Below are positions 26,863-35,616 of a stretch of 64,000 nt of DNA, in pieces (positions within the stretch are counted from its first letter, which is position 1; each line of letters opens with the position of its first letter). The position numbers and the translations under genes were made by a program. The notes beneath the pieces were generated by a model. The model made no database searches. It had not been told where the DNA came from and saw nothing but the letters and a program-made list of their open reading frames with translations. Location of the stretch: positions 2,356,001-2,420,000 of the forward strand of contig NZ_CP151762.1 of assembly GCF_038443675.1 (NCBI RefSeq), given 5' to 3'. This stretch comes from Yoonia sp. G8-12 (lineage in GTDB: Bacteria; Pseudomonadota; Alphaproteobacteria; Rhodobacterales; Rhodobacteraceae).

Positions 26863-27713
26863 TCAATGGGCCATCAGGATCGGCATTTCTGTTTTGTCGA
26901 CGATGCGCTCGGTGTTCCCCCCAAAGAGCATCTCTGTCTCGTGGCTGTGGCTATAAGCTCCGATGACCAACAGGCTCGCACCAATGTTTTCGCAGGTCTT
27001 GAGCAGCTCGGTCGCAGGGTCTTTCCCCCAAAGCGAACGATCTCGGCCGTGATGCCGCGAAGTGCGTAGTAGGCCACCAATTCATCTACTGAAGGTCCAT
27101 GCGATTGCACCTTCCCACCCGTCAAAATGCTGACCCGTTTGGCCGCGTGAACGATATCGAGAGAGGACGCAACAGCGCGGGCTGCGGGCAGCGATCCGTT
27201 CCAGCCAACCGCCACATGCTGCGCGAAAGTTTCGTCGGGCTGCAACTGTCCGGGACAAATCAGGACAGGCCGCCCTGCCCCGTAAAGCGCAGCCTTCAAG
27301 GAGCTCTGTCCGAGATTTCGTTCGCGCTGAGGTTTTGGCAGAACAATAAGGTCAGATAGCCGACCCGCATGCTTTACGACATCCGCCATACGGCCTTGCT
27401 CTTCGACAAAGGTGCAGATCGCTGCACCGTCTGCGTCAACATCGTCCTTGAGTCCGAACTCGCGCGCCAAACGATGCAGTATGCCACGCAGGTGGTCTTC
27501 CTGCCGGTTCGCAAGCTCACTGGCCTGCTCCATCATAACCTTGCGCGCAAAGTCATTTAGGGGAATGCCTTGTGGCATCAGATCTTTGGCTTGCGCACGA
27601 CAATGGACGACATTGACCTGTGCTTTGTGTTGCTTGGCAAGTTCGGCCGCATGGGCAAGCACGGTCGCAACCATGCCATCACCACGCACCGGAACGAGGA
27701 TGGATTTTATCAT
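26863..27713 (-). pseudogene. Universal stress protein (UspA, two-domain), frame broken by an apparent one-base loss
   Basis: Starts MIKSILVPVRGDG at 27713; the frame opens from 27764, but the extra residues are not Usp-like. Two Usp domains follow. As written, the frame turns into a Ser/Arg-rich tail ending at 26874. In the next frame the canonical second-domain end is present: ATELLKTCENIGASLLVIGA, the nucleotide-binding-type GAYSHSHETEMLFGGNTERI, and EMPILMAH with TGA at 26863-26865. The switch falls at + strand 27022-27029 (TTTCCCCC, coding GGGGGAAA), where one base is missing. The corrected protein has 283 residues. It stands upstream of tctCBA, a common neighbourhood for Usp in TRAP/TTT transporter operons. 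Confidence 0.82.
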
Positions 27714-28222
27714 CGCCAAGAACCGCCTCTGCCTTCTTGCGTTGCCATAACGCGTCACCTTCAAAGAGCGAAGCCAAGCATCTAAATGCAGCCCTGCGCT
27801 GTATTGCTGTATTGAGTACGCAAGATTATGTCGTCAAGTTTTTTTATTTTGAAATTTAGTTTCGGTAACGTTTTCTTGAGGTTTTATAAGCCTTTGTAAA
27901 TCGTATGTTTTTTAGTATTCCGAGGTATACTGCCTAATCATAGGGCAGAATGGCGTCTTATTGGACGCACACCGCACATGACGGCATCTTCTTTGAAGGC
28001 GAATCGCGGGAAGGCACGCATAACGGATCAGGTCCGGCGTACCTTCCAGGTCGATGGGATGAGGGCGCGCGTCACAAGACAAAGCCCACGTTCACATCGC
28101 AGGGCGCAATGGTCTCACAGGACTTTTAGGACTTCAGAATTTGGAGACCGAATGGGGACTGCCGTCAAAAGCGCGAGACGAACCGCAATTGATGGCATCC
28201 GGTTCAATCACCCGGTGGCGTC
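27714..28222. other. Long AT-rich intergenic region between the FAH-like gene and the stress-protein gene
   Basis: About 510 bases without a convincing gene. The part from 27800 to 27960 is strikingly AT-rich for this genome, with long T and A runs, and probably carries the promoter of the stress protein-tctCBA operon. An open frame at 27978-28226 (+) encodes a very basic, low-complexity product with no homology I recognise and overlaps the end of the FAH-like gene, so I do not call it. Confidence 0.5.
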
Positions 28223-28993
28223 TTAATCGGGTGAGGCCACCATAGTCACACCGACGTTGCCAATCCCGTCAATCACGACATCAACCACCATGCCCGGCTT
28301 GACCGGACGGGCCCCCACGGACGTACCGCACGCAATAAGATCACCTGGGTTGAGCGTCATATCCTGCGACAGGCAACTGACGATCTGCTGGGGCGAAAGG
28401 ATCATGTCGGCGGCCGGATAAGACTGACGCTCTCTCTCATTTACAAGAACTTTGATCGTCAGAGCGCGCCAGTCGACCTCAGTCTCAATGACTGGACCTA
28501 CGACACCAAAGCCATCGAAGCTTTTTGCCCGCGTCCATTGCGGAAAGGACGGGTCCGCATTCAATACGTCAAGCGATGTGAAATCATTGATACAGGTGTA
28601 CCCGAAAATCACGTCCTTGGCGTCCTCGGGCGTTACGTTTTTACAGGTCTTGCCAATCACGATCCCCAGCTCACCCTCGAACACCACCCGTCCTGCGGCA
28701 GCGGGCAACGCAACCTCGGCCCCTGGACCGCTTAGCGCTGTGTCTGATTTGAAAAAGTACAAGGGATGCGTAGGGTGTTCCATTCCACCCTTTTCGGCCG
28801 CTGCCTTGTAATTGTTCCACAGACCTAAGAACTTGCCCGGCTTCACGGGTGCCACCAAACTCAGATCGGCAAGCGGTATGGCGTCGCCAGTCACCGAAGC
28901 TGATCCAAGGGAGGCACGTGGCTGCAGCATTTCATCTGCAACCACACCCGTCACTTCCGTGCCGTCGCCCTTTATTCCTCGTGCCCATTTCAT
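28223..28993 (-). CDS. Fumarylacetoacetate hydrolase family protein
   Basis: 256 residues. The FAH catalytic fold is visible: NYKAAAEKGG and HPLYFFKSDTAL in the substrate region, metal ligands in FEGELGIVIGKTC and GYTCINDFTSLD, and the late GDLIACGTSVG. Members cleave C-C bonds or hydrate/decarboxylate oxo acids from aromatic catabolism (for example 2-hydroxyhepta-2,4-diene-1,7-dioate isomerase, acylpyruvase). The exact reaction is unclear. GAGGAGG precedes the ATG. It may belong to the same carboxylate-catabolism unit as the Tct genes, although a 510-base gap separates them. Confidence 0.83.
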   Translation of the reverse strand: MKWARGIKGDGTEVTGVVADEMLQPRASLGSASVTGDAIPLADLSLVAPVKPGKFLGLWNNYKAAAEKGGMEHPTHPLYFFKSDTALSGPGAEVALPAAAGRVVFEGELGIVIGKTCKNVTPEDAKDVIFGYTCINDFTSLDVLNADPSFPQWTRAKSFDGFGVVGPVIETEVDWRALTIKVLVNERERQSYPAADMILSPQQIVSCLSQDMTLNPGDLIACGTSVGARPVKPGMVVDVVIDGIGNVGVTMVASPD

Positions 28994-29128
28994 GCTAACG
29001 CCTCCTCAATGCTATGAAGCGTATGACCAACGCCCAACGCCTATACCGGATAACATTGCGATATTTGCCGCGCACCATGCAATCCGCATTCTCGCGAGCT
29101 CAAGATCAGCGTTGCAAAGCGCCCGGCG

Positions 29129-30172
29129 CTATATAATTTCATCCTCATCAAACATCGGATCGTCACTTAACTGCGCGCTCAGATCATCGACTTTGCCTTC
29201 CACCTTTTCGACGGAATTGACGCGGGCTAAATGAAAGATGGCGTCGCCTTCGTTGACAATGGGCATGACAGCCCGTCCAACAATGATGCCATCGAAGGGA
29301 GCGAGTAATTCCTCTTCTTGCTCTCCGAAAGGGTCAGAGACAGATGCCATAACATCATCCTTACGGACAAGATCACCATCGGCCTTGAACGTCCGCAGCA
29401 ATCCACCGATCGGCGCACGTAACCATTTGCTGGAAGGGCAGAATTGCGGTTGTGTTTTGGCCTTCGCGATACCTTTTCCAGCAACCATGCCCTTGTAGCG
29501 CAAAACACGTAGTATGCCGGCGACCCCCGCCCTGACCGAAAACTCGTCAAACCGCAGGCCTTCCCCAGCTTCAAACAGCAAAACATCTATCCCCAGATCT
29601 TTCGCAGCCCCCCGCAATGAACCGTCGCGAACAGGGGATTGCATGATGATCGGGGCGCCAAACACGTTGGCAAGGTCGCGCATTTCAGGGTTTTCAGGTG
29701 AAACCCGGATTTGAGGGTAATTTGTCCGGTGAATGGCTGCTGAGTGTAGATCTATCCCAAGATCACATCTTGCGACAATCTCGGTCATGAAGATATGCGC
29801 AAGCCGCGACGCCAGCGACCCTGTCTCGGTACCCGGAAACATGCGGTTCAGGTCGCGCCGATCCGGCAGATAACGCGAGTGGTTCAGGAACCCGTAGGTA
29901 TTCACAATAGGAACAACGATCAACGTCCCCTTGACGGTTCCCATGCTGGGCGACCGCAGCAAACGGCGAACAATTTCAACCCCGATCACCTCGTCTCCGT
30001 GAATCCCCGCGCTGACAAAAATGGTCGGCCCGTCAAGACGGCCATGGATAATATGCGCTGACATCGACACAGGCGTATGATCAGACAAGACACTCACCGG
30101 CAGGTTCACCGTCCGTCGGGTACCTGCCGGAACGATGGCCGTTCCGATAAGAAAGTCAGGGCGTTTGCGCAC
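29129..30172 (-). CDS. Succinylglutamate desuccinylase/aspartoacylase family metallohydrolase (RimK-associated)
   Basis: 347 residues. Zinc ligands of the M14-like fold are visible: GIHGDE (His, Glu) near 60 and DLHSAA (His) near 145. A C-terminal lipoyl-like beta domain (LLAPFDGIIVGRAV) is followed by an acidic tail ending DDPMFDEDEII. The start follows the rimK stop directly, with no gap. Proteins of this family occur next to RimK-type ligases and RimB-type proteases in many bacteria and may hydrolyse amide or isopeptide bonds made by RimK. The substrate in this organism is unknown. Confidence 0.8.
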   Translation of the reverse strand: MRKRPDFLIGTAIVPAGTRRTVNLPVSVLSDHTPVSMSAHIIHGRLDGPTIFVSAGIHGDEVIGVEIVRRLLRSPSMGTVKGTLIVVPIVNTYGFLNHSRYLPDRRDLNRMFPGTETGSLASRLAHIFMTEIVARCDLGIDLHSAAIHRTNYPQIRVSPENPEMRDLANVFGAPIIMQSPVRDGSLRGAAKDLGIDVLLFEAGEGLRFDEFSVRAGVAGILRVLRYKGMVAGKGIAKAKTQPQFCPSSKWLRAPIGGLLRTFKADGDLVRKDDVMASVSDPFGEQEEELLAPFDGIIVGRAVMPIVNEGDAIFHLARVNSVEKVEGKVDDLSAQLSDDPMFDEDEII

Positions 30173-31078
30173 CTAGCCCTTACCTTTTGTTTTGGTTGCG
30201 TTCGGTTTGGCATTCTTTTCGATGTATTCGATAATCTTGCCCGCAATATCAAGGCCGGTTGCCTTTTCCACCCCTTCCAAACCGGGCGATGAGTTAACCT
30301 CCATCACCACAGGTCCGTGATTGGCACGCAGCATATCAACACCACAGACATTCAGTCCCATTGCTTTAGCTGACCGAACAGCCGTTGACCGTTCTTCAGG
30401 TGAGAGTTTGATCACTTCAGCCGACCCGCCACGGTGCAAGTTCGAACGGAAATCACCCTCGGCTCCGGTCCGTTTCATCGCCGCAACCACCTTGCCCCCG
30501 ACAACAATCGCACGGATATCTGTGCCTCCGGCTTCTTTGATGAATTCCTGTAGTAGAATGTTCACGCCAGCGCCACGGAATGCCTCGACCACAGATTTTG
30601 CAGACCGGTTTGTGTCTGCAAGCACGACACCAATGCCTTGGGTGCCCTCCAACAGCTTGATCACGATGGGCGCGCCGCCCGCCAGCTTCAAAACTTCTTC
30701 GGTTTGCTTGGGGTCGTGGGCGAATGTTGTCACTGGAAGACCAATACCGTCGCGCGCCAACAATTGCATAGACCGCAGCTTGTCACGCGACCGACCAATT
30801 CCCACGCTTTCGTTCAGCGGATAAACGCCCTGCATCTCGAACTGGCGCAACACCGCCATACCATAGAACGTAACAGACGCGCCAATGCGTGGAATGACAG
30901 CATCATAGCCGACCAGCTTTTCACCGTTGTAAAAAACTTCCGGACGGCGTGATGCAATGTTCATATAACAACGCAAGGTGTTGATAATATCGAGCGTGTG
31001 TCCGCGCTCTTCGGCAGCTTCCTTTAGCCGCTTGTGTGAATAGAGATTTGCATTTCGTGCCAACATCGCGATTTTCAT
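30173..31078 (-). CDS. rimK: RimK-type ATP-grasp ligase (ribosomal protein S6-glutamate ligase family)
   Basis: 301 residues, the standard RimK length. The ATP-grasp elements are all there: [18 protein letters not shown] (lysine and glycine-rich loop), [18 protein letters not shown], and the Mg-binding end [21 protein letters not shown]. coli RimK adds glutamates to the C terminus of ribosomal protein S6; relatives make other poly-glutamate or peptide bonds. The lysine-rich tail ([11 protein letters not shown]) is an extension. It lies between the RimB-like and aspartoacylase-like genes and is probably co-translated with the latter. Confidence 0.9.
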   Translation of the reverse strand: MKIAMLARNANLYSHKRLKEAAEERGHTLDIINTLRCYMNIASRRPEVFYNGEKLVGYDAVIPRIGASVTFYGMAVLRQFEMQGVYPLNESVGIGRSRDKLRSMQLLARDGIGLPVTTFAHDPKQTEEVLKLAGGAPIVIKLLEGTQGIGVVLADTNRSAKSVVEAFRGAGVNILLQEFIKEAGGTDIRAIVVGGKVVAAMKRTGAEGDFRSNLHRGGSAEVIKLSPEERSTAVRSAKAMGLNVCGVDMLRANHGPVVMEVNSSPGLEGVEKATGLDIAGKIIEYIEKNAKPNATKTKGKG

Positions 31079-31103
31079 TGAAAATCCTTTCTGCCTTTCG
31101 GCT

Positions 31104-31577
31104 TTAACCCGGTCTTTTCTGCGTCAGTAAGGCGCGGCGCGTATGCACTGCGATGGAATGGTTCTTCAAAGCCGTGCGTCCCACAATCAGGCCAAATGTC
31201 ATATTTGTGCGCTCGGCCAGCGACAAGTCGATTGTCCATAACCGTTGAGCCAAGCGGAATTTGGTGCGAATGATAATGCGCTCTTCCCACACGCCACTGG
31301 TATTTTTGATGCTGCGGGATGAGTGGATTGGGCTTTCGATGGTGATGTCCTTTCCATCTCCCGCTGCGTGGGTGGTAAAGCGCACCCAGTCATCCTCATC
31401 CTTCTTGAACGTCTCAATATCAGTGGCATGAAGCGCCGACGTCCGCGCGCCTGTATCAATCTTGGCCTTGATGTTCAGCAAGCCAAGGTCAGGCAGATCG
31501 ACATACTCCATCCACCCGATGATCAAGATCGGCCGTTCCGCTTTCGATGCGTGCTGTTTATCTATCATCTGGGTCAT
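31104..31577 (-). CDS. RimB-like retropepsin-type protease (ATP-dependent zinc protease family, PF05618)
   Basis: 157 residues from the ATG at 31577 (MTQMIDKQ); the frame opens at 31700 but that extension overlaps the small upstream ORF. The active-site motif [14 protein letters not shown] is that of the retropepsin-like family; in Pseudomonas, RimB trims the glutamate tail added by RimK. Conserved [11 protein letters not shown] near the end agrees. It ends 25 bases before rimK. The start overlaps the stop of the 64-residue ORF upstream (ATGA 31574-31577). Together with rimK and the deacylase gene it forms a writer-eraser set. Confidence 0.83.
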   Translation of the reverse strand: MTQMIDKQHASKAERPILIIGWMEYVDLPDLGLLNIKAKIDTGARTSALHATDIETFKKDEDDWVRFTTHAAGDGKDITIESPIHSSRSIKNTSGVWEERIIIRTKFRLAQRLWTIDLSLAERTNMTFGLIVGRTALKNHSIAVHTRRALLTQKRPG

Positions 31578-31768
31578 ATAGGCCTTGATCGTAACAGGGC
31601 CGCAATCCCAAACAGGATGGCAAGAGCGACCCCACGAGAGATGCCAACGCTGACTTCTTTCATTAAGACACCAAATACTTCCAATGAACGGACAAGACAC
31701 GCGCGCAGCTTTCGCAACATGACGTCAACGGTTTGGTTGAAGGAACACCCGGTCATGTCAGGCACCAT
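31574..31768 (-). CDS. Small membrane-type ORF coupled to the rimB-like gene (64 aa)
   Basis: Begins MVPDMTGCSFNQ at the ATG at 31768 and carries one hydrophobic stretch (GVALAILFGIAALL) near its C terminus, so it could be a single-pass membrane peptide. It overlaps the preceding small ORF by 11 bases and the rimB-like gene by 4 bases (ATGA). The tight overlaps on both sides argue for expression. I do not recognise the family, and the reading could still be chance. Confidence 0.4.
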   Translation of the reverse strand: MVPDMTGCSFNQTVDVMLRKLRACLVRSLEVFGVLMKEVSVGISRGVALAILFGIAALLRSRPI

Positions 31769-32003
31769 CAACCTGAGTAGAAAGAGCCAGCCCGTCCACC
31801 TGCTCGCCCGCGCGAGGTACAGTCAAATCCTCAACCCGCTCCGCCGCGATGTCGCAGGGTGCTTTCCTATTCCCCACAATACGACCACCCACACACAGCC
31901 GCAGCAACGCAATTAACGCGGTTGCATCTGTCACATCCGCAGCACCTGTGATTTGCTTCGACAGGTCTTGGTCCATTTGACCGGAATCTGGGTTTTTGAG
32001 CAT
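31758..32003 (-). CDS. Small hypothetical protein heading the rimB-rimK operon (81 aa)
   Basis: The ATG at 32003 is preceded by AGAGAGGGG at 6-14 bases, a good ribosome site, and the frame is open for 81 codons (MLKNPDSGQMDQDLSKQITG at the start). The product is acidic and soluble, rich in Ala, Val and Asp, with two cysteines. It is the first gene after the divergent promoter at about 32004-32088. No family recognised. P. aeruginosa and P. fluorescens have a small rimA gene beside rimB and rimK; whether this corresponds to it is not clear from sequence. Confidence 0.5.
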   Translation of the reverse strand: MLKNPDSGQMDQDLSKQITGAADVTDATALIALLRLCVGGRIVGNRKAPCDIAAERVEDLTVPRAGEQVDGLALSTQVDGA

Positions 32004-32047
32004 CGTTGGCCCCTCTCTACTCCGGCACTTAATTTTAAAACTTTTAT

Positions 32048-32061
32048 TTGTCTATAGACAA
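32048..32061. promoter_or_regulatory. Perfect 14-bp palindrome in the divergent promoter of the rimBK operon
   Basis: TTGTCTATAGACAA is its own reverse complement and lies in the AT-rich gap (32004-32088) between the small-ORF/rimB/rimK operon and the small plus-strand gene at 32089. The form resembles operators of GntR-type regulators. Its distance of 28 bases from the plus-strand start places it in promoter range for both genes. Confidence 0.55.
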
Positions 32062-32088
32062 TTTTTTATCACATAATATAACGAAGGC

Positions 32089-32358
32089 ATGGAAAATTCA
32101 AAGTTTGTCGCTCAGAGACTGGCAGAAATGTACGCCGAAGAATTTGGTGGGAAACCATCAGGTCGCTACCGTATCTCGCGCAAGCTGCTTGCCGAGCTCG
32201 TTGAGCGACGCAGGCTATATCCGGAAGACATCACCGAAATTGCACGGGCGCTGTTTGAGAAAGGTTTCGTGTTGATCGATATGGAAAGCTTTTTCGTAGT
32301 GATGAGCGCCAACGCCTTCGTCAACTACCGTCGAGCAGGCAAAAGTGCGGCCAATTAA
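32089..32358 (+). CDS. Small conserved-looking protein divergent from the rimBK operon (89 aa)
   Basis: 89 residues from ATG 32089, with GAAGG 2-6 bases upstream. The sequence is compact, charged and helical with a basic segment SGRYRISRKLLAELVERRR and a later hydrophobic helix (VLIDMESFFVVMSANAF). It has the appearance of a small helical, possibly nucleic-acid-binding protein, but there is no motif I can name. Divergent placement across a palindrome makes a regulator of the neighbouring operon conceivable. This is speculation. Confidence 0.6.
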   Translation: MENSKFVAQRLAEMYAEEFGGKPSGRYRISRKLLAELVERRRLYPEDITEIARALFEKGFVLIDMESFFVVMSANAFVNYRRAGKSAAN

Positions 32359-32644
32359 ACCACTTGCCTGAAGCGACTGTCGCATCTGAATGCCAACCTG
32401 GAGCGGACGCCAACAAAGCGCGCTTTGTCAGCGCATCACCGCGTTTCATTTATCTCGAAGTGAAGGTTCGCAATTGCGCCTGAACTACCGATTATCACGA
32501 TCTTCGCGACTGCCCACCTGATTGCTGCGTTGGCAAATCAGCCAAAAACTCTCAATGTACAAGGTGATTCAGCTCACAGAGCCTGTACGCTCGCGTTCCA
32601 AGGCATGCCATCTAGGTCGCCATTGCCCCCCCGCCGTTGCCCCC
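32359..32644. other. Intergenic region between the small gene and DUF4139 gene
   Basis: 286 bases between two convergent genes. I see no gene, tRNA, or clear terminator hairpin with a T run. Confidence 0.4.
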
Positions 32645-34299
32645 TTACCGCAACACATAGCCGCTCGGCCACGTCAGCGTATAATCCAACGACACTTCTT
32701 GGGTGTCGCCTGCCGCAACATCCAGATCCCACTCCAGAATACCGCGCAGACCGTCCGGATCACGCCGCGTCACAGCAGGGCTGGCTATAAACTCGACCTC
32801 CAGATCATCCTGCTCGGAATAGGGGATCGCATCCCGCAGTTTTACAGCCCAATCTTGTCCTGTCAGGTTCTCGACGGTCATCACCGCCTGCTCGGTCAGC
32901 TGATTGGAACTGGTAAAGACACCCACATCCCCTTCGGATTTGTTCGGGATCGCACGGGTCAGGCGCAGACCGTCCAGCGGGCCAAAACCCATTTCGGTAT
33001 CGCCCCCTGCTGCCAACAGCGGCAAATGACTAAACCCGATCATTGTGCCATCGGCAAAAAGAAGTGCCCGACCGGGCAGCATTACCTCGCCTGTGTCGTT
33101 TGTGAATTCCGCCATGCGGTAGGCGATTTGATCTTGGCTCGGCACCGCCTCGGCCCAGACATTCGCTGCAAAACTTAGTGTGTCGAGCGGCAGGCGCAAA
33201 TCCTCAACCCCGTTGCGGATATTCACACGGCCCGGATACAGATAGGTCACGGTCGCCCCGCTGAAATCGGCCTTGGCCGTCATGACCACCGGTGCCTCCA
33301 TCGCAGGCTCGGCCATTCCTGCGAAGTTTGATCGCGCAAAACTCTCGGCCTGATCCGACATCATCACCACGCCGCGTTCGCGGTCCAGCTCATCCTCGGA
33401 AATGATCCGGCGCAGCGGCGCCCAAACGCCGCTTGGCCCAGTCTGTTCACCTGGACGGGCGGTTGAGAGGATCAACTGCACATCGGTCCAATCCTGCCCT
33501 GTTTGCTGGCTGATCACGACAGACCGGTCGATATCCAAAGCAGCCCCGTCGCCCGTGGTCAGCCGCATGTCATAGACCGGCGACCAATTGGCAAAGCCTT
33601 CAACAGAGCTCACATCAACCGTGACCTCCCCCGCCTCAGCCACGGCCAAGGTAAAGGTCAGTACTGCGCCATCCTGCTCTGGCTCCATCAAGGCGGCCAG
33701 CGCCTGCTGCGCATCCCTCAAGGCTTCCGCATCATCCTCGCGGGCCATTTCAGCGGCTTTCGCCTCTTGCTCGGCGGCAAACGCGGCCTCGCGGACGGCC
33801 AAGGTCTCAGACCCGACCATCTGCGCCAAGGACTGAATGTCAGCCGCGTTCAAAGCCTCGCCCGCGCTGGACTGTGACAGGCTTTGCAGAAAGGCGATCT
33901 GTTCTTCAGCGGCCTGCACCCGCAGGCGGATCTGCGCAATCTCAGCGTTACGATCCCGCAAGACGCCTTCAAGTCGCGCAACCTCATCGCGGGCCGCAAC
34001 AATCGGGGGGCGCTTTGATCGGGTGTGACCGGCAAACGATCAAAAGCAAGGTTCACGGCCCCAATCTGTGCACCAGCAGGTGCCGACAAACGCAACCCCT
34101 CGGTGGACAAACCCTCTGGCATCCCGGGCACAATAATCTCATGCTGGCCCGCAGGTAGATCCAAGGTGACCTGTCGCATCACGGTCGCAAGCCCGGGGTA
34201 GATCGTGACGGTATCGACACGGGCCTCACCAGTGAATTTGTCAGCGAAGGATGGGGCGGCCAGCGCAATCAGGCTTGTCGTCAGAAAAAGGCGCAACAT
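32645..34299 (-). pseudogene. Mucoidy-inhibitor MuiA-like protein (DUF4140/DUF4139), frame broken by an apparent one-base loss
   Basis: An N-terminal part starts with a signal peptide at 34299 (MLRLFLTTSLIALAAPSFA; GGAG about 10 bases upstream) and carries the DUF4140 pattern (VDTVTIYPGLATVMRQVTLD). The rest lies in a second frame ending at 32645: a coiled coil (EIAQIRLRVQAAEEQIAFLQ) and the DUF4139 beta domain with WSPVYDMRLTTGDG, VVISQQTGQDWTDVQLILST and TYLYPGRVNIRNG. The frames meet at the GGGGGG run 34005-34010 (CCCCCC on the coding strand), where one more base restores APPIVAARDEVARLEGVLRD. Corrected length is 551 residues, normal for the family. The function is poorly known; MuiA-like proteins have been linked to exopolysaccharide phenotypes. 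Confidence 0.85.
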
Positions 34300-34397
34300 G
34301 GAATGTCTCCTGCAGATGTTATGCGTCGTTATACAGGCTTTGACGGATGGCAGGGCATGATCCTTGGCACAGTCGGCAAAAAATCTCTGCTGCAAAC

Positions 34398-34426
34398 AAA
34401 AAGGGCGCCCGCAGGACGCCCTTTTT
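34398..34426 (-). terminator. Rho-independent terminator after asd
   Basis: Arms AAAAAGGGCG and CGCCCTTTTT with a 9-base loop. It lies 21 bases past the asd stop on the minus strand and is A/T-tailed on both sides, so it could work in either direction. Confidence 0.85.
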
Positions 34427-34446
34427 AAACATTCTGTCAGGTCGTA

Positions 34447-35469
34447 CTAGCCTTTCTTAAGGCACTCACGTCCCAGCAACTCTGCAATCTGTACTGCGTT
34501 CAATGCAGCCCCTTTACGCAGGTTGTCGGACACGCACCACAGGTTCAGACCGTTATCGATTGTGCTGTCCTGACGGATGCGGCTGATGAAGGTCGCAAAG
34601 TCGCCCACGCATTCGATGGGCGTGACATAACCGCCATCCTCGCGCTTATCGATGACCATCACGCCGGGGGCCTCGCGCAGGATATCACGGGCCTCGTCCT
34701 CATCAAGAAAGTCTTCGAACTCGATGTTGATCGCCTCGGAATGGCCCACGAATACAGGGACGCGCACGCAAGTGGCAGTTACCTTGATCTTGGAATCGAC
34801 GATCTTCTTCGTCTCGGCGACCATCTTCCATTCTTCTTTGGTCTCACCGCTATCCATGAACACATCGATGTGCGGGATCACGTTGAAGGCGATCTGCTTG
34901 GTGAACTGCTTGGGCGGCTTGCTGTCGGTGGGGTTGTAGATCGACTTGGTCTGATCCCACAGCTCATCAATCCCGCCCTTACCGGCACCTGAGACGGACT
35001 GGTAAGTGCTAACAACAACGCGCTTGATCGTGGCGCGGTCATGCAGCGGCTTAAGCGCCACAACCATCTGGGCTGTCGAACAGTTGGGGTTCGCGATGAT
35101 GTTTTTCTTGGAATACCCGTGCACGGCCTGCGGATTCACTTCTGGCACGATCAGCGGCACATCGGCGTCATAGCGGTAAAGCGAAGAGTTATCGATGACC
35201 ACACAACCGGCTTTGGCGGCTTTGGGGGCGTAAATCTTGGTCGCTTCGGAACCGACCGCAAAAAGCGCCATGTCCCAGCCGGTAAAATCGAACGTATCAA
35301 GGTCTTTCGTCTTCAGGGTTCTATCGCCAAAGCTGACTTCGGATCCCAGCGATTTACGGCTGGCAAGTACGGCAATCTCGTCCACGGGGAAGGCCCGTTC
35401 GGCGAGGATATTCAGCATTTCGCGGCCCACGTTTCCAGTGGCACCGACAACGGCGATTCGATAGCCCAT
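34447..35469 (-). CDS. asd: Aspartate-semialdehyde dehydrogenase
   Basis: 340 residues. Reduces aspartyl phosphate to the semialdehyde with NADPH, at the branch to lysine/diaminopimelate, threonine and methionine. Visible are the NADP site (VVGATGNVGREML), the catalytic cysteine in IIANPNCSTAQM near residue 132, and the substrate-binding Arg region (CVRVPVFVGHSEAI). Stand-alone gene, ended by the terminator at 34398. Confidence 0.95.
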   Translation of the reverse strand: MGYRIAVVGATGNVGREMLNILAERAFPVDEIAVLASRKSLGSEVSFGDRTLKTKDLDTFDFTGWDMALFAVGSEATKIYAPKAAKAGCVVIDNSSLYRYDADVPLIVPEVNPQAVHGYSKKNIIANPNCSTAQMVVALKPLHDRATIKRVVVSTYQSVSGAGKGGIDELWDQTKSIYNPTDSKPPKQFTKQIAFNVIPHIDVFMDSGETKEEWKMVAETKKIVDSKIKVTATCVRVPVFVGHSEAINIEFEDFLDEDEARDILREAPGVMVIDKREDGGYVTPIECVGDFATFISRIRQDSTIDNGLNLWCVSDNLRKGAALNAVQIAELLGRECLKKG

Positions 35470-35616
35470 GTGGCTGGCTCCTTGTTACAGATGCGCCCCT
35501 TTAACGCGTGGGGTGTCCAAGGGAAAGGGGCGGGAAAAGAAGCGCCCTCACAACATTGCTACGACATCTATGTAAATCAAACTAGACACCCCGAATTGCG
35601 CCCCTAAAGTGCATAA

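Noticed and set aside
27978..28226. Plus-strand 82-codon frame before the FAH-like gene
   Set aside because: Very basic product of low complexity that overlaps the end of a real gene on the other strand; typical of a chance frame.
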